From Picosynechococcus sp. PCC 7002 (lineage in GTDB: Bacteria > Cyanobacteriota > Cyanobacteriia > Cyanobacteriales > MRBY01), in NCBI RefSeq assembly GCF_963860125.1, contig NZ_CAWLFA010000006.1, positions 1 to 64,000 on the forward strand: DNA of 64,000 bases, given 5' to 3'. The notes under the pieces were generated by a model. The model made no database searches. It was given only the letters and a program-made list of their open reading frames with translations, and was not told the origin of the DNA. The translations under genes and the position numbers were made by a program. Shown here piece after piece: positions 35,204 to 44,519 of this stretch (positions within the stretch are counted from its first letter, which is position 1; the number at the start of each line of letters is the position of its first letter).

Positions 35204-35611
35204 TTAGCTCCAATCTGGTTTATTTTCCCGGGCACGACTGATCGCAACGCCATTATCAACTCCTGCTGCCAAAGGCCCAGCGATGGAACCAAGGGCAAAG
35301 GCATTGGCGATCGCCTCTTCAACATCTTCGCTTGCTACTCCAATAAATCCCCCTAGAGCAGCTAGACAGGCAAAGGTGATGAAAAAAGCCTTCCAACGAC
35401 GAGTATAGGCATAGGCCCCAATGGGAACAAATAGTGCCCACAGAACTACGACCCAAATTTTTTTCCGGGCAAGACGATCAAGGTTCGTTTGGGGTTGAAG
35501 GGAGTTACTGGAGAGAATGTCTTGTCTGAGCTTAAAGAATTCTGCTTCACTAATTAGGTTTTCGTCCCGTAGTATCTGTAGTTCTTGGAGTTGTTGGCGT
35601 TTATCGTTCAT
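35204..35611 (-). CDS. SHOCT-like small membrane protein
   Basis: 135 residues. The first 30 residues (LQELQILRDENLISEAEFFK) match the SHOCT pattern. Two hydrophobic segments follow (KIWVVVLWALFVPIGAYAYT and AFFITFACLAALGGFIGV). Probably an inner-membrane protein. Confidence 0.7.
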   Translation of the reverse strand: MNDKRQQLQELQILRDENLISEAEFFKLRQDILSSNSLQPQTNLDRLARKKIWVVVLWALFVPIGAYAYTRRWKAFFITFACLAALGGFIGVASEDVEEAIANAFALGSIAGPLAAGVDNGVAISRARENKPDWS

Positions 35612-35840
35612 GACTAATTAAAAATAAAACTAAGAAAAAATTATTGAGTCCTAATCAACGAGCTATTGATCCTTTGGTAGAGGGCATTGTTGCTATTCCG
35701 GTACGGTATGCTCAGACTAGGTATAGATAGGGAAAAAATTTTGGTTGAGCTTTTGCTTGGATCTATCTGAAACTTACACTTTCTATTAAACCTCGTGATG
35801 CTCAATTCCCAATCCCAGAAACACATGGCCTTTTCAGTGA

Positions 35841-37016
35841 TCAGTTTTGTATCGCATGTTCCTTGGGAAGCCAGGTCGTAGCGCCGACGCTGTCTAATCC
35901 AGAAACGCTGGCCTCGGTTAGATCGGCATTTTCCAGACTCAAGCCAGCACTTTTGGTGCCTAATAAATTTGCTCCCCGCAAATCAGCCCAAACACAGTTA
36001 GCACCGCTCAGATCGGCCCCCTGGAGATTCGCATTACGGAGGTCAGCACTGGCGAAGTTAGTACCTGCTAAATTTGCCCGTGTTGCATTGATCCCTGCAC
36101 AATAAGCATGGTTTAAATTACTTTCTGTCAACACAGCTTTTGCTAAGTTGACCCCTTCCAAGTTGGCATTATCAAAGACACCATCACTGAGATTTGCGCC
36201 ACTCAAAGTGGCATAGGCCAGATCTGCCCGCGCCCACTGAATCCCCGCCAAATTTGACTGCTGCAACATGGTACGTTGCACAATCGCATCCTGGAGATTT
36301 GCGCCTTGGAGATTTGCCTTTTGTAATGCTGCTGCGGATAGATCGCAACCAACTCCATTAAGCTGAGGAGCTTGAATCCCAGCAAGGTTACTGCTCCGCA
36401 ATTCGCTGTGGGCAATATTGGCTCCGTCTAACTGAGCCCGAGTTAGCACTGAACCATTAAGAATACTCTCGCTGAGGTTGGCACCACGTAAATCTGCCTG
36501 GTGAGCATTGAGCCCCTCCCCTTGAATTTCTTTAAGATTAGCGGCTTGGGCTTTGGCTCGCACTAGCGTCGCTCCAGTCAGTTGAGCCTGATTTAACAGA
36601 GCATTGGTTAGGTTTGCTCTACTCAAGTTGGCATCTTTGAGGTTGCAATTGGAGAGGTTAGCGCCTTCAAGGTTTGCATGGCACAGAACCGCATTTTCGA
36701 GATTTGCTCCGGCTAAGTTCATATTTTGGAGAAAAGCACCGGTTAATTCTGCTCCAGCTAGGTTAATACCAGGAGCAGATAGGTTAGATAAGCGAAAATC
36801 TGCTTGGTAAAATACAAATCCCTGGAGGGAATATTGGCTAAAGTCTACCCCTACAAATACCACTCGACTAAAGTCACGGCGATCACCTTGGATCGCTTGT
36901 TGAAACTGAGCATCATTGAGACGCTCTTTGGAAAAAGTAGGGCGAAAGGGGGCTGTATGATGCCAAAAAATAAGAACATCAAGATTTCGAATAATACTAC
37001 GCATCAAGGATTTCAT
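35841..37016 (-). CDS. Pentapeptide-repeat protein
   Basis: 391 residues. From about residue 60 to the end it is built of A(D/N)LXX-type pentapeptides (for example LAGANLENAVLCHANLEGAN), forming a quadrilateral beta-helix. Such proteins are common in cyanobacteria and mostly of unknown role. It overlaps the upstream coiled-coil gene by 20 nt. Confidence 0.92.
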   Translation of the reverse strand: MKSLMRSIIRNLDVLIFWHHTAPFRPTFSKERLNDAQFQQAIQGDRRDFSRVVFVGVDFSQYSLQGFVFYQADFRLSNLSAPGINLAGAELTGAFLQNMNLAGANLENAVLCHANLEGANLSNCNLKDANLSRANLTNALLNQAQLTGATLVRAKAQAANLKEIQGEGLNAHQADLRGANLSESILNGSVLTRAQLDGANIAHSELRSSNLAGIQAPQLNGVGCDLSAAALQKANLQGANLQDAIVQRTMLQQSNLAGIQWARADLAYATLSGANLSDGVFDNANLEGVNLAKAVLTESNLNHAYCAGINATRANLAGTNFASADLRNANLQGADLSGANCVWADLRGANLLGTKSAGLSLENADLTEASVSGLDSVGATTWLPKEHAIQN

Positions 37017-37896
37017 TTGTTTTCACTGCCTCTTCAGGTAAATATTCTGGAGTCAGAACTTCAGGGGTTAAGATATCGGGCGCTTCAGGGGGCAAATATG
37101 TCTCAGATATCTGTGCCCAAAGCGTTTGCAGCAGTCGATTAGTCAAGGAATAATAAAGACTGGGCAATTGATCGAGATAACGATAAATTCGTTCTAGGGC
37201 GATCGCCGGCCGGAATGCTATTTTAAATTCCGTCGTCAAGGTGGCTAGGGTAGCCCGCTGAGCGAGATAATTGGCACAGTAGTTTAATCCCCGCTGATAG
37301 TAACAATGGGTAATGCCATCTCGACGATCTGTCGCCACCAGAAATTCTTGATATTTGTAGGTTAAATTCAGCAGCGGCATAATAATTTGATGAATTTGGT
37401 CAATGTGATTTTGAACCTCTGCCGGAGTGCTAGGGAATTGCACCACTGGGGTTTCTGTGATGGGGGTTAAGGCTTGGAATAAATCTTGGCAGTGCTGTTT
37501 GAGATGTGCTCCTAAAGCCATTAGCTCCTCTTCGTAGGTTGTAACCATCGCTGAATCAACAGCTCCAGGAACAGCGTCGTTACTTTGTGTATCTAAACCT
37601 TGTTGCTCAAACTCTCCTAAGACTTGCTGGTCTTGTTTTTGAGATTGCAGTTCTTCTAGTTCAGCTAATTTTTGCTGGAGATGTTTTTGCTGTTCCAGCG
37701 CTTCGAGTTCCTCTTGGGCCTGCTGTTCTCGTTTTTGGCGATCGCGGGCTTCGAGTTCCTCTTGGACTTGTTGTTCAAGCACTTGAATTAATTCCATCAC
37801 TTCCCAGGAATGATAGACCTCACCAGTGGCTTCAATGTGATCAAGGGTCGCAAGGTCTGGCCCATACTGAGATTGAGTCGGATAGTTACTGATCAT
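36997..37896 (-). CDS. Coiled-coil hypothetical protein
   Basis: 299 residues. Residues about 30-100 are a long Glu/Gln/Lys-rich coiled coil (LEQQVQEELEARDRQKREQQ), followed by a helical domain. No family recognised. It overlaps both neighbours, so it sits in a tight operon with the membrane protein and the pentapeptide protein. Confidence 0.62.
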   Translation of the reverse strand: MISNYPTQSQYGPDLATLDHIEATGEVYHSWEVMELIQVLEQQVQEELEARDRQKREQQAQEELEALEQQKHLQQKLAELEELQSQKQDQQVLGEFEQQGLDTQSNDAVPGAVDSAMVTTYEEELMALGAHLKQHCQDLFQALTPITETPVVQFPSTPAEVQNHIDQIHQIIMPLLNLTYKYQEFLVATDRRDGITHCYYQRGLNYCANYLAQRATLATLTTEFKIAFRPAIALERIYRYLDQLPSLYYSLTNRLLQTLWAQISETYLPPEAPDILTPEVLTPEYLPEEAVKTNEILDA

Positions 37897-39091
37897 GGTG
37901 GATTTCCTCCTTAGCTCCTTGAGCCTGGTAATGACGCTGGCGGAGGATATGCACGGCCTTTTGGACTAAAGCCTTTTTCTTGGGGTCAAGGCTATCCTGG
38001 ACAGCGGGGCTCCGGGCAAAACTGTAGGTCAATAGGCAGGCCGTAGCACTCAAAACAACGGAAATTCCCGCCATCAACATCGGAAAGGCCAGTTGTTCAA
38101 AACGACCCATTTTGAAATCATTGATAAATAATTGAGTGGCGATCGCCACTCCATCAGTGGGAGATTTCAGGTTGTGATCAGGCTGAAACTTGCTTTCAAA
38201 GTGTCGGGGCATTTCTGCCTGGAGAAACTGCACATCATCCCCGTATTCAATACGTCGGCTTAGGGCTTCATCCAATGTGGTACTGGCGGCTTCATAAGCG
38301 GCCATATTTTCTGTTTCAAGGCGTTCAAGCTTTTGGGTCAGGGGCAAATTAGGGGTTTTTACCATCGTCCAATCGGTATTTCGCTCTTCATAGGAGCCAT
38401 AAAGGCTGAGCTGAAGCCGCTGCCATTCAGGATTTTGCCGGGAAGCAACTTCCCCTTCCTGCACGACAATTTGCTGCAGGAGTGCTTTAGATTCATTAAT
38501 CTCAGCCTTGAGTTCATCCAGTTCAGCAGGTTGCTTAAGAACGTCCAATCGTTCCCGTTGTTCGTGAATGACCGTTCCGGCTAATGTTTGCCTCACAGCA
38601 GGTTGATTAGTGAACATCACAATGCCTGGCCCCGTAAATACGGTCAAAAGAGTATTAATCATCAAAAATCCTCCTAGACCACACCAAGCATTCGCCCGAT
38701 AACCTGGCGCGTGTCTCGCGGCGAGCGCCCCACAGTGATTGGATGCTGCATTAATTCCTCCCAAGACAACCATGGCTGCTACGGGGGATAAAAAAAGCCC
38801 AAAGCCACTCAGAGCAAGAAAAACAAATGGTGCAATGCCAAGGGTATTCACAAAGCTAGAAATCGTGATAAGGCTTGCATTTAAGTGGGCTCGTTGCTGT
38901 AAATCCTGGGTCACAATTGCTGTGCCATGGAGATCTTTTGCATCACAAATCAAGGCACATTTCAGAAGAAAAAAAGCTTTATTAGAAATCTGCTGCTGGG
39001 AGAGGATAGATTTATGAGTCACAGGATTAGGAAACTCAAGTTTCACTGGATAATATTTAGGACGTGGTGAAATTGGTATTTGCATGGCCAA
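37886..39091 (-). CDS. Multi-pass membrane protein with coiled coil
   Basis: 401 residues. Hydrophobic segments lie near residues 75-125 (LGIAPFVFLALSGFGLFLSP), 140-160 (LGGFLMINTLLTVFTGPGIV) and 335-360 (LMAGISVVLSATACLLTYSF), with a long helical region between them. No family recognised. It is the first gene of the downstream cluster and begins 70 nt after the AlkB-like gene. Confidence 0.62.
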   Translation of the reverse strand: MAMQIPISPRPKYYPVKLEFPNPVTHKSILSQQQISNKAFFLLKCALICDAKDLHGTAIVTQDLQQRAHLNASLITISSFVNTLGIAPFVFLALSGFGLFLSPVAAMVVLGGINAASNHCGALAARHAPGYRANAWCGLGGFLMINTLLTVFTGPGIVMFTNQPAVRQTLAGTVIHEQRERLDVLKQPAELDELKAEINESKALLQQIVVQEGEVASRQNPEWQRLQLSLYGSYEERNTDWTMVKTPNLPLTQKLERLETENMAAYEAASTTLDEALSRRIEYGDDVQFLQAEMPRHFESKFQPDHNLKSPTDGVAIATQLFINDFKMGRFEQLAFPMLMAGISVVLSATACLLTYSFARSPAVQDSLDPKKKALVQKAVHILRQRHYQAQGAKEEIHHDQ

Positions 39092-39161
39092 AAAATAATT
39101 AAAGATTACTCAAAACATTGCATCAGACAAGATTAATAATGATTTTAAATAAAAACACTTT

Positions 39162-39791
39162 CTAAATAATCACTTTTCTAAAAGTAATTGAAATGCGGCG
39201 ATCACGCATAATTTTTTGACCGTTCCACTGGTCACTCTTACGGGGTGGGATCCCATGCTTCCAGAGATATCGAGATTCTCCTTGCAATATCACTAAACTT
39301 CTAGGTTTGAGTAATTTTGATTGCCGTTCATTGTTAACGATACTATCAAAATTCATTATGCATGGTGCGTTTAAACTCAGGGAAATGATCGTATCTGTAA
39401 AACAGGGCTTACAATCAACATGAGATGTAATTCCTTGACCAGGGAGATATTCATTAACAATTGCCTGATCTGGAAGCTCAGAGATCAAGTTTAAAGAAAC
39501 CATTTGCTCAATGATGGGGAATAACCAATCAGGTAGAATACCCAGGTACATCGAATAATCAATTTTCTTAGTTCTATAATCATATTTATACCCATAGTGC
39601 TGGACGCGACGCTTTAAATCCATCAACCATTGCTGCTGGTCGATTAGATTTAAGAGTTCTTGTTCTGTTTGTTTATCAATAAATTCTTCGATGTATTGTA
39701 ATCCTGGTATTTGAGGTTCGTTGATTGTGACCGATGCAAACAACTCTAATTGCTGATCATTAAGGTTAGAATTCATATTGTTATCCCCCAT
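39162..39791 (-). CDS. AlkB-like 2OG-Fe(II) dioxygenase
   Basis: 209 residues with the AlkB fold: NEYLPGQGITSHVDCKPCF (H124, D126), a distal iron histidine in LWKHGIPPR (H179), and RRISITFR (R199-x5-R205) for 2-oxoglutarate binding. AlkB proteins oxidise methyl groups on nucleic acids or hydroxylate modified bases. It lies 16 nt downstream of a methyltransferase gene and is likely co-transcribed with it. Confidence 0.9.
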   Translation of the reverse strand: MGDNNMNSNLNDQQLELFASVTINEPQIPGLQYIEEFIDKQTEQELLNLIDQQQWLMDLKRRVQHYGYKYDYRTKKIDYSMYLGILPDWLFPIIEQMVSLNLISELPDQAIVNEYLPGQGITSHVDCKPCFTDTIISLSLNAPCIMNFDSIVNNERQSKLLKPRSLVILQGESRYLWKHGIPPRKSDQWNGQKIMRDRRISITFRKVII

Positions 39792-39807
39792 TTTAAATTT
39801 GTTAGAT

Positions 39808-40686
39808 TTAATAATTTCTTAGGATTTCATAGTATAGATTTATCGCTCGTTTTGGCACATCTACTTTATTTGTTTTGAAAAATTGATATTCGTAGTAAGG
39901 TACCAAAATCTGGTTTGTGGTACTTTCCAGATTAAAAGATAATTCTTCTTTGAAGAGAATCCATTTTTTATTGAGGTAATCTCCTGGGGGATTTTGAAAG
40001 AAGAAAACGATCTTTTTTTCTCGAAAGTATTGGAGCAGTCCATTAATGATGCAGGCTAACTGCTTTTGATCGAGGGTCTCACTCGCAAATAGATAGGAGA
40101 AGTTGAAGATGATGGTTGATTGCTGACCACCCTTTTCCTGTTGGTTGATAATTTCAATGAGCTCTTCTGCATGATGACACTTTTGCAGGAACTGGAAATT
40201 AGATGCAGGATGAAAGAGTTCGCGGCGATCGCTAAAGACTGCTGCCATTTCCAGCATGGCGGCTGAGTGGTCGATGCCGATGTAGTTGATGGTGGCTTTT
40301 TTCTGATGGAGCTCCTGGATATGAGTAGCTAAGGCCAGACCAGAGGTCATGGGGCCACAACCAAAGTCAATCATTGTTACCCCGTCGGTATGTAAAGGGT
40401 AGTCGACGGTTGATTTTGCCATGCTGAATAGCTTAAACAGGTAGCGGCTACTGGCTAGGTGCATTTGCATATAGTGGCGACAGTATAAAATGACTGTCTG
40501 TAATGGACTCAGACCTGCTTCCCCAGCCACAAAGTCTGCTTTACCCTGACGCAGAATGTGATAGCGCTGGGCCGCATCATCTTTACGCATCACTATTTTT
40601 CGCCATACCTCACAGGTATTTTGTTGTTCGTACTGCTTCGCAATGGTCGCATCGATTACCGCCTTCATCGTCTGATTTAGTTTCAT
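39808..40686 (-). CDS. Class I SAM-dependent methyltransferase
   Basis: 292 residues. The SAM motif I is VTMIDFGCGPMTSGLALAT (D107 to P112), followed by INYIGIDHSAAMLEMA (motif II acidic residue) and IFNFSYLFASETLD. The substrate cannot be told. It lies between the kinase-WYL gene and an AlkB gene; this pairing recalls eukaryotic ALKBH8, which joins a methyltransferase and an AlkB domain for tRNA modification, but that is only analogy. Confidence 0.8.
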   Translation of the reverse strand: MKLNQTMKAVIDATIAKQYEQQNTCEVWRKIVMRKDDAAQRYHILRQGKADFVAGEAGLSPLQTVILYCRHYMQMHLASSRYLFKLFSMAKSTVDYPLHTDGVTMIDFGCGPMTSGLALATHIQELHQKKATINYIGIDHSAAMLEMAAVFSDRRELFHPASNFQFLQKCHHAEELIEIINQQEKGGQQSTIIFNFSYLFASETLDQKQLACIINGLLQYFREKKIVFFFQNPPGDYLNKKWILFKEELSFNLESTTNQILVPYYEYQFFKTNKVDVPKRAINLYYEILRNY

Positions 40687-40768
40687 CTTTCCGTCTCCCT
40701 TCCATCGACTCTTTGCAGTGTAGGGGTGGAAAAATAAGCTGTCAGGTAGTTTAATGCGAACGACGAAT

Positions 40769-42850
40769 TTACGCTGTTATTTCATAGGTTTTAACGATTC
40801 CTTCTCCATGCTTTTTGATAATCTCAACTAGTTCTGGGGGGTTTACTACCTTCACTTGTTCGCCAAAGCCCACAATCCAACGTAGTAAATTAATGTCATG
40901 CAAGGCCCACTTGGGTAAGGTGACCTGAAATCGGTGGGGATGTGTTTTATCAGTTGAGGCTGGCAGAGTATAAGGTGATTGGGTTCGGTTAGCAGAGGGG
41001 CCGCTAATGCGACGCGACATTTTCATCTGACTTTTCGGGAAACGTTGATTTCCTTCGCTAATAAAACGAAAGATAGGCTCTGTGCACAGCAGCTCAAGTT
41101 TAATTTCGACGGTTTTCTTGATGCCTTTTTCTTTGCTCAGGTACTTTTTTTGGTCAGCGACGCGGTTCCCAATGAAAATACTGCCGCTACTCTGAATCAA
41201 CTTTGTTAGTTTTTCTAGGGCTAAGTTCTGTTCTGCTTGAGAACGGTGTTGGGGTAGTTCTCGCACCAGTCGGAGGCGATCGATGCGTTCAAAGGACAAG
41301 AGACCGGTTTGTTCTCCTTCGAGGATTTCAAATCCTAAATACCAAGCAATGTCATGGAAGACAATTTGGATGGGATAGGCGATAAATATACCCTCTGGGT
41401 TTGGGGTATTTGCGAAGCGTCCACCATTGGGCATTCGGCTTAGTTCCAAGGCTCTGCCTGTAATAATGGCTCGTTCTACGTCTTGGATTCTGGCAGGTAG
41501 GGCAGTAGACGCTAATTGGGTTAAGTCTACGATGCTACGATTATGGATTGCCCGCACTGGGTAGGGACTTCGGGGTAACTGTCCTAGATTGCCCAGACGC
41601 TCTTGGAACCGTTGATAAAGTTCTATGGCTAGGGGATCTTCTAGGCTTTGCACTTGGGCTTGGAGTAACTGATAAACCTCAAGCAAGTCATTCTCTGATA
41701 GGATGCCTGTACCAATATAGTAGCCTTTTTTCATGGGTCGTTTGGGTAAGATGCCATAGGATTTAAGGATTTTTTCAAAATCTTTGCGAATACTGCTAGA
41801 CGACCCAAAATGGACAATATTTTGGCTCTCCATTGCTTCTACTAGGGTTCCTAGGCTGCCCTGTGTCGAATCGTAAAGGAAGGGATTATTGACAATAAAG
41901 CGAATGGTATTGATTAGGCGAGTGAATGGTTCGCGGTCTGAGTAAGGATGGGTATGCTCGTTTTCCGCTAGTTCAATAGTGTCTAGTTGTAAATCACTGT
42001 TGATCTCAATCTGGCCGATGATGTGATTATCGGTCAGCCATGTTAAATTTTTTTGGAGCGCGGGAATATCTGCATAAATTGAGTGTTGGGTATGACTAAG
42101 GACAGCGGCAATCTCTTCGGCGGCTTGAGTAAATGTTTCGGTTTCTCCTAAAATCTCCTGCAATAATTCTGGGTCGGTCTGCTGGAGGTTACCAAGACCT
42201 GGATATTGAATCAGTAGACTAATCAGGTACATTAACCGCTCAAAGTCTAGTAGGCGAGAATATTGATGGTATTCCACTTTCCGGTGTTTAGTACGGTTAC
42301 TTCGATTGATTTGGGTTTTGCTGAGTTGACTTAATTTTTTTTCAAAGACACTCAGATCTAATGCTCCGTCTTTGTAGGGCACATCGTAAACGGCGGTAAA
42401 TCCTTCTGCAGCAATGGGAGGAAATTGTTTGAGGGCTAAGTAATATTCTTCAATCACTTCTTCTGGGACTTGTCGGGAACGCTCACTATTCCAAGTTTTA
42501 CAGACTGCTAAAGGAGTCTTCAGATGCCAGCCGATAATCTCTATATCCTGGCCTAGGGCTTTTCTCAGTTTTTGGATAAATGAAAGACGCCATGCTCGTT
42601 TGGCATTGGTGGCATCGTAAATAATATTTTGATTATTTTTTAATCCTTCTGTGATTTGATTAAAGATTTCTTTTTCAATTAAACTCCAATCTCCTTGGAT
42701 AGCTTCGTCATTAAATAGCTGGTAACGTAAGTTATCAGTGGATATCAGTCCATAATCTGGATTTTCACGAAGAATGCATGCAGCAATATATGATTTACCA
42801 GATGCTGGTGCGCCGATTAAAATAAACACGATTTTTATTTGATTTCTCAA
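40769..42850 (-). CDS. P-loop kinase fused to a WYL-type regulatory domain
   Basis: 693 residues. The N-terminus is a polynucleotide-kinase-like P-loop domain: FILIGAPASGKSYIAACILR (Walker A residues 13-20), STDNLR and NIIYDATNAKRAWRLSFI. The C-terminal half looks like a WYL domain (IHNRSIVDLTQLASTA, IAYPIQIVFHDIAWYLGFEI, RIDRLRLVRELPQHRSQ). WYL domains sense ligands, often nucleotides, and occur in CRISPR and defence loci. It lies 47 nt downstream of the CARF-HEPN gene. It may respond to a signal nucleotide or modify RNA ends; both are inference. Confidence 0.75.
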   Translation of the reverse strand: MRNQIKIVFILIGAPASGKSYIAACILRENPDYGLISTDNLRYQLFNDEAIQGDWSLIEKEIFNQITEGLKNNQNIIYDATNAKRAWRLSFIQKLRKALGQDIEIIGWHLKTPLAVCKTWNSERSRQVPEEVIEEYYLALKQFPPIAAEGFTAVYDVPYKDGALDLSVFEKKLSQLSKTQINRSNRTKHRKVEYHQYSRLLDFERLMYLISLLIQYPGLGNLQQTDPELLQEILGETETFTQAAEEIAAVLSHTQHSIYADIPALQKNLTWLTDNHIIGQIEINSDLQLDTIELAENEHTHPYSDREPFTRLINTIRFIVNNPFLYDSTQGSLGTLVEAMESQNIVHFGSSSSIRKDFEKILKSYGILPKRPMKKGYYIGTGILSENDLLEVYQLLQAQVQSLEDPLAIELYQRFQERLGNLGQLPRSPYPVRAIHNRSIVDLTQLASTALPARIQDVERAIITGRALELSRMPNGGRFANTPNPEGIFIAYPIQIVFHDIAWYLGFEILEGEQTGLLSFERIDRLRLVRELPQHRSQAEQNLALEKLTKLIQSSGSIFIGNRVADQKKYLSKEKGIKKTVEIKLELLCTEPIFRFISEGNQRFPKSQMKMSRRISGPSANRTQSPYTLPASTDKTHPHRFQVTLPKWALHDINLLRWIVGFGEQVKVVNPPELVEIIKKHGEGIVKTYEITA

Positions 42851-42897
42851 AGAAGAATGTAGATAATAATTTAATTTTCGCTATGTAGGTTTATTTT

Positions 42898-44364
42898 TTA
42901 TCTTAATGTGGGACTATAATTTCTAATTGCTGTTTGAATTTGATATTGCACCACAGGGAACAGACTGGCATTCTGGAATCCATAGAAAGACTTTCCTGTA
43001 ATTTGGTTCAGACAATCTAAAATGCGCTTTTCCCAGTCTTGGATAGTGCGTAAATCATGTCCCCAGGATTGGAATAATTTTTGTTCGGAAATACCGCCTA
43101 ATTTATGGGAAACTTCGTTGCGTGTAGTGCTTGCTTTTCTGTTGTTCCATGCGCGAAATGCTTCACTATTAAAAGTTGCTGGCTGAACCTGAGCAACGAG
43201 TTCGGCCAAAACGTGTAATCGGGCTTGGATTGTTCTTGCATTATGGATAAATAGCGATCGCAAGGCTGGATATTCTTCAAGGATGGAGCATTTGATTAAC
43301 AGATATCCGTCACTGTGAGCTACGGCGAGATGCTTGCTTAGTTTTGCTTGCAGCCATTCATAGAGTAACCCTTCTACGGCACGAAAACTGTGCTGCATAG
43401 CTTCAGTGGTGTTGTTTTGCTTTAGGCGTACCACAGCGGTATAGGCTTGTTCGTAGGCTTGCCACCAATAGGTTTCTGTTTGTTTGATTTGGTTTCGGTC
43501 TAGGGCGGATTCTGCGAGTTTAACAAAGGCCTGAAATTGTCCTTGGTTCCAGGCGATCGCCCCTTTGAGGAGATTGGGGGTTGCAGACCAGCCTTGGGGA
43601 TCTTGTTTGAAATAGGGACGCAATAGAGCTTCGGCGGCGGTGTAGCTATGACTCTGGAGGAGTGCTAAGGCTTGTTTCTGGACGCGACTCCAAAGGTAGT
43701 TGGTGCCCAGGCTTGGCCCAATGTAAGGGGAAGGGATGCCCTGTCGGTTGAGTTCTGGTTTTTCGATAGCGTCATAGAAGGCCACTTGTTCGCCATAGGT
43801 ACCCAGGGCAGCAATGCGTCCGGCTTCGGCGGTTTGGCCAATTCCTCCCTTAAGGCAGAGGACCACAGGCCGATCGCCTACCTTGATTGTTTCTGTCAAA
43901 GTCTGTTGCCACCACTGCAGCATTTGGTCGAAGTCGGTGGGGTTGATCTTGTCACTGCCTAGCGAAATCACTTCAGCGGCAAGTCCTTGGTTTTCACAGT
44001 AAGCTCTTAAAATCTCGGCAGCATAGAGGGTATCTTTTTCTTGATGTCGGGGTAGGGCTTGGGGTTGGTTGGTACCGATGAGATAAATGGTCTCAAGATC
44101 TGGTTTTAGGTCGGTGAGCAGTTGTCCCCAAATGGCGGGCAGTAGCCGATCGCCATAGGTTACATAGTTTTCCCAGAGGTAATGGCTCAGTTTCCGAAAA
44201 GACTTATATTCTTCCCAGTCTAGGCCCAAGCTGGCGGTGACTTGGTTTTGTTCGCTGATGATGTCATCTTTTTGGCGATCATTCCCTACGTTATACCAGA
44301 TGTTGTCATTAGCTCGGAACATCAAATCTCTTGTACCAATCGTAATCACCAAGTATTTTTTCAT
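42898..44364 (-). CDS. CARF-HEPN ribonuclease (Csm6/Csx1-like effector)
   Basis: 488 residues. The N-terminal part is CARF-like (KKYLVITIGTRDLMFR, LETIYLIGTNQPQ, RPVVLCLKGGIGQTAEAG). The C-terminal part is HEPN-like with RNEVSHKLGG near residue 413, an R-x4-H catalytic motif. Such proteins bind cyclic oligoadenylates made by Cas10 and cleave RNA. It is the first gene after the Cmr operon on the same strand, but a minus-strand hairpin with a T-run lies 37 nt before its start. Expression may therefore depend on read-through. Confidence 0.82.
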   Translation of the reverse strand: MKKYLVITIGTRDLMFRANDNIWYNVGNDRQKDDIISEQNQVTASLGLDWEEYKSFRKLSHYLWENYVTYGDRLLPAIWGQLLTDLKPDLETIYLIGTNQPQALPRHQEKDTLYAAEILRAYCENQGLAAEVISLGSDKINPTDFDQMLQWWQQTLTETIKVGDRPVVLCLKGGIGQTAEAGRIAALGTYGEQVAFYDAIEKPELNRQGIPSPYIGPSLGTNYLWSRVQKQALALLQSHSYTAAEALLRPYFKQDPQGWSATPNLLKGAIAWNQGQFQAFVKLAESALDRNQIKQTETYWWQAYEQAYTAVVRLKQNNTTEAMQHSFRAVEGLLYEWLQAKLSKHLAVAHSDGYLLIKCSILEEYPALRSLFIHNARTIQARLHVLAELVAQVQPATFNSEAFRAWNNRKASTTRNEVSHKLGGISEQKLFQSWGHDLRTIQDWEKRILDCLNQITGKSFYGFQNASLFPVVQYQIQTAIRNYSPTLR

Positions 44365-44400
44365 TAATTTTGATTTTCTGTAATATCGCTTAGTTCTTAA

Positions 44401-44435
44401 TTTAAAAAAATAGGGATGTTTTCATCACACATCCC
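44401..44435 (-). terminator. Intrinsic-terminator-like hairpin before the CARF-HEPN gene
   Basis: On the minus strand GGGATGT and ACATCCC (7-bp stem, 9-nt loop) are followed by TATTTTTTTAAA. It lies only 37 nt upstream of the CARF-HEPN start, leaving little room for a promoter after it. It may attenuate rather than end the operon. Confidence 0.6.
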
Positions 44436-44445
44436 AAATAATTAT

Positions 44446-44481
44446 TTTGCTAATTTATTCACTTTCCAGGTAAAGAGAAAT
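44446..44481 (-). repeat. Degenerate solitary CRISPR repeat
   Basis: 36 positions align without gaps with the array repeat and match at 26 of 36. The best stretch on the + strand is CCAGGTAAAGAGAAA against CTCAGGTGAAGAGAAA. It lies between the Cmr6-Cmr1 gene and the CARF-HEPN gene, in the same orientation as the array's transcribed strand. Confidence 0.6.
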
Positions 44482-44519
44482 TTTTGCCACATGAGCAGTC
44501 GCGGGTTTCAACGGAAACA

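Noticed and set aside
35612..35840. Short reading frame on the minus strand in a 229-bp gap
   Set aside because: No family resemblance, atypical composition and no ribosome-binding site; I see nothing else in this gap.
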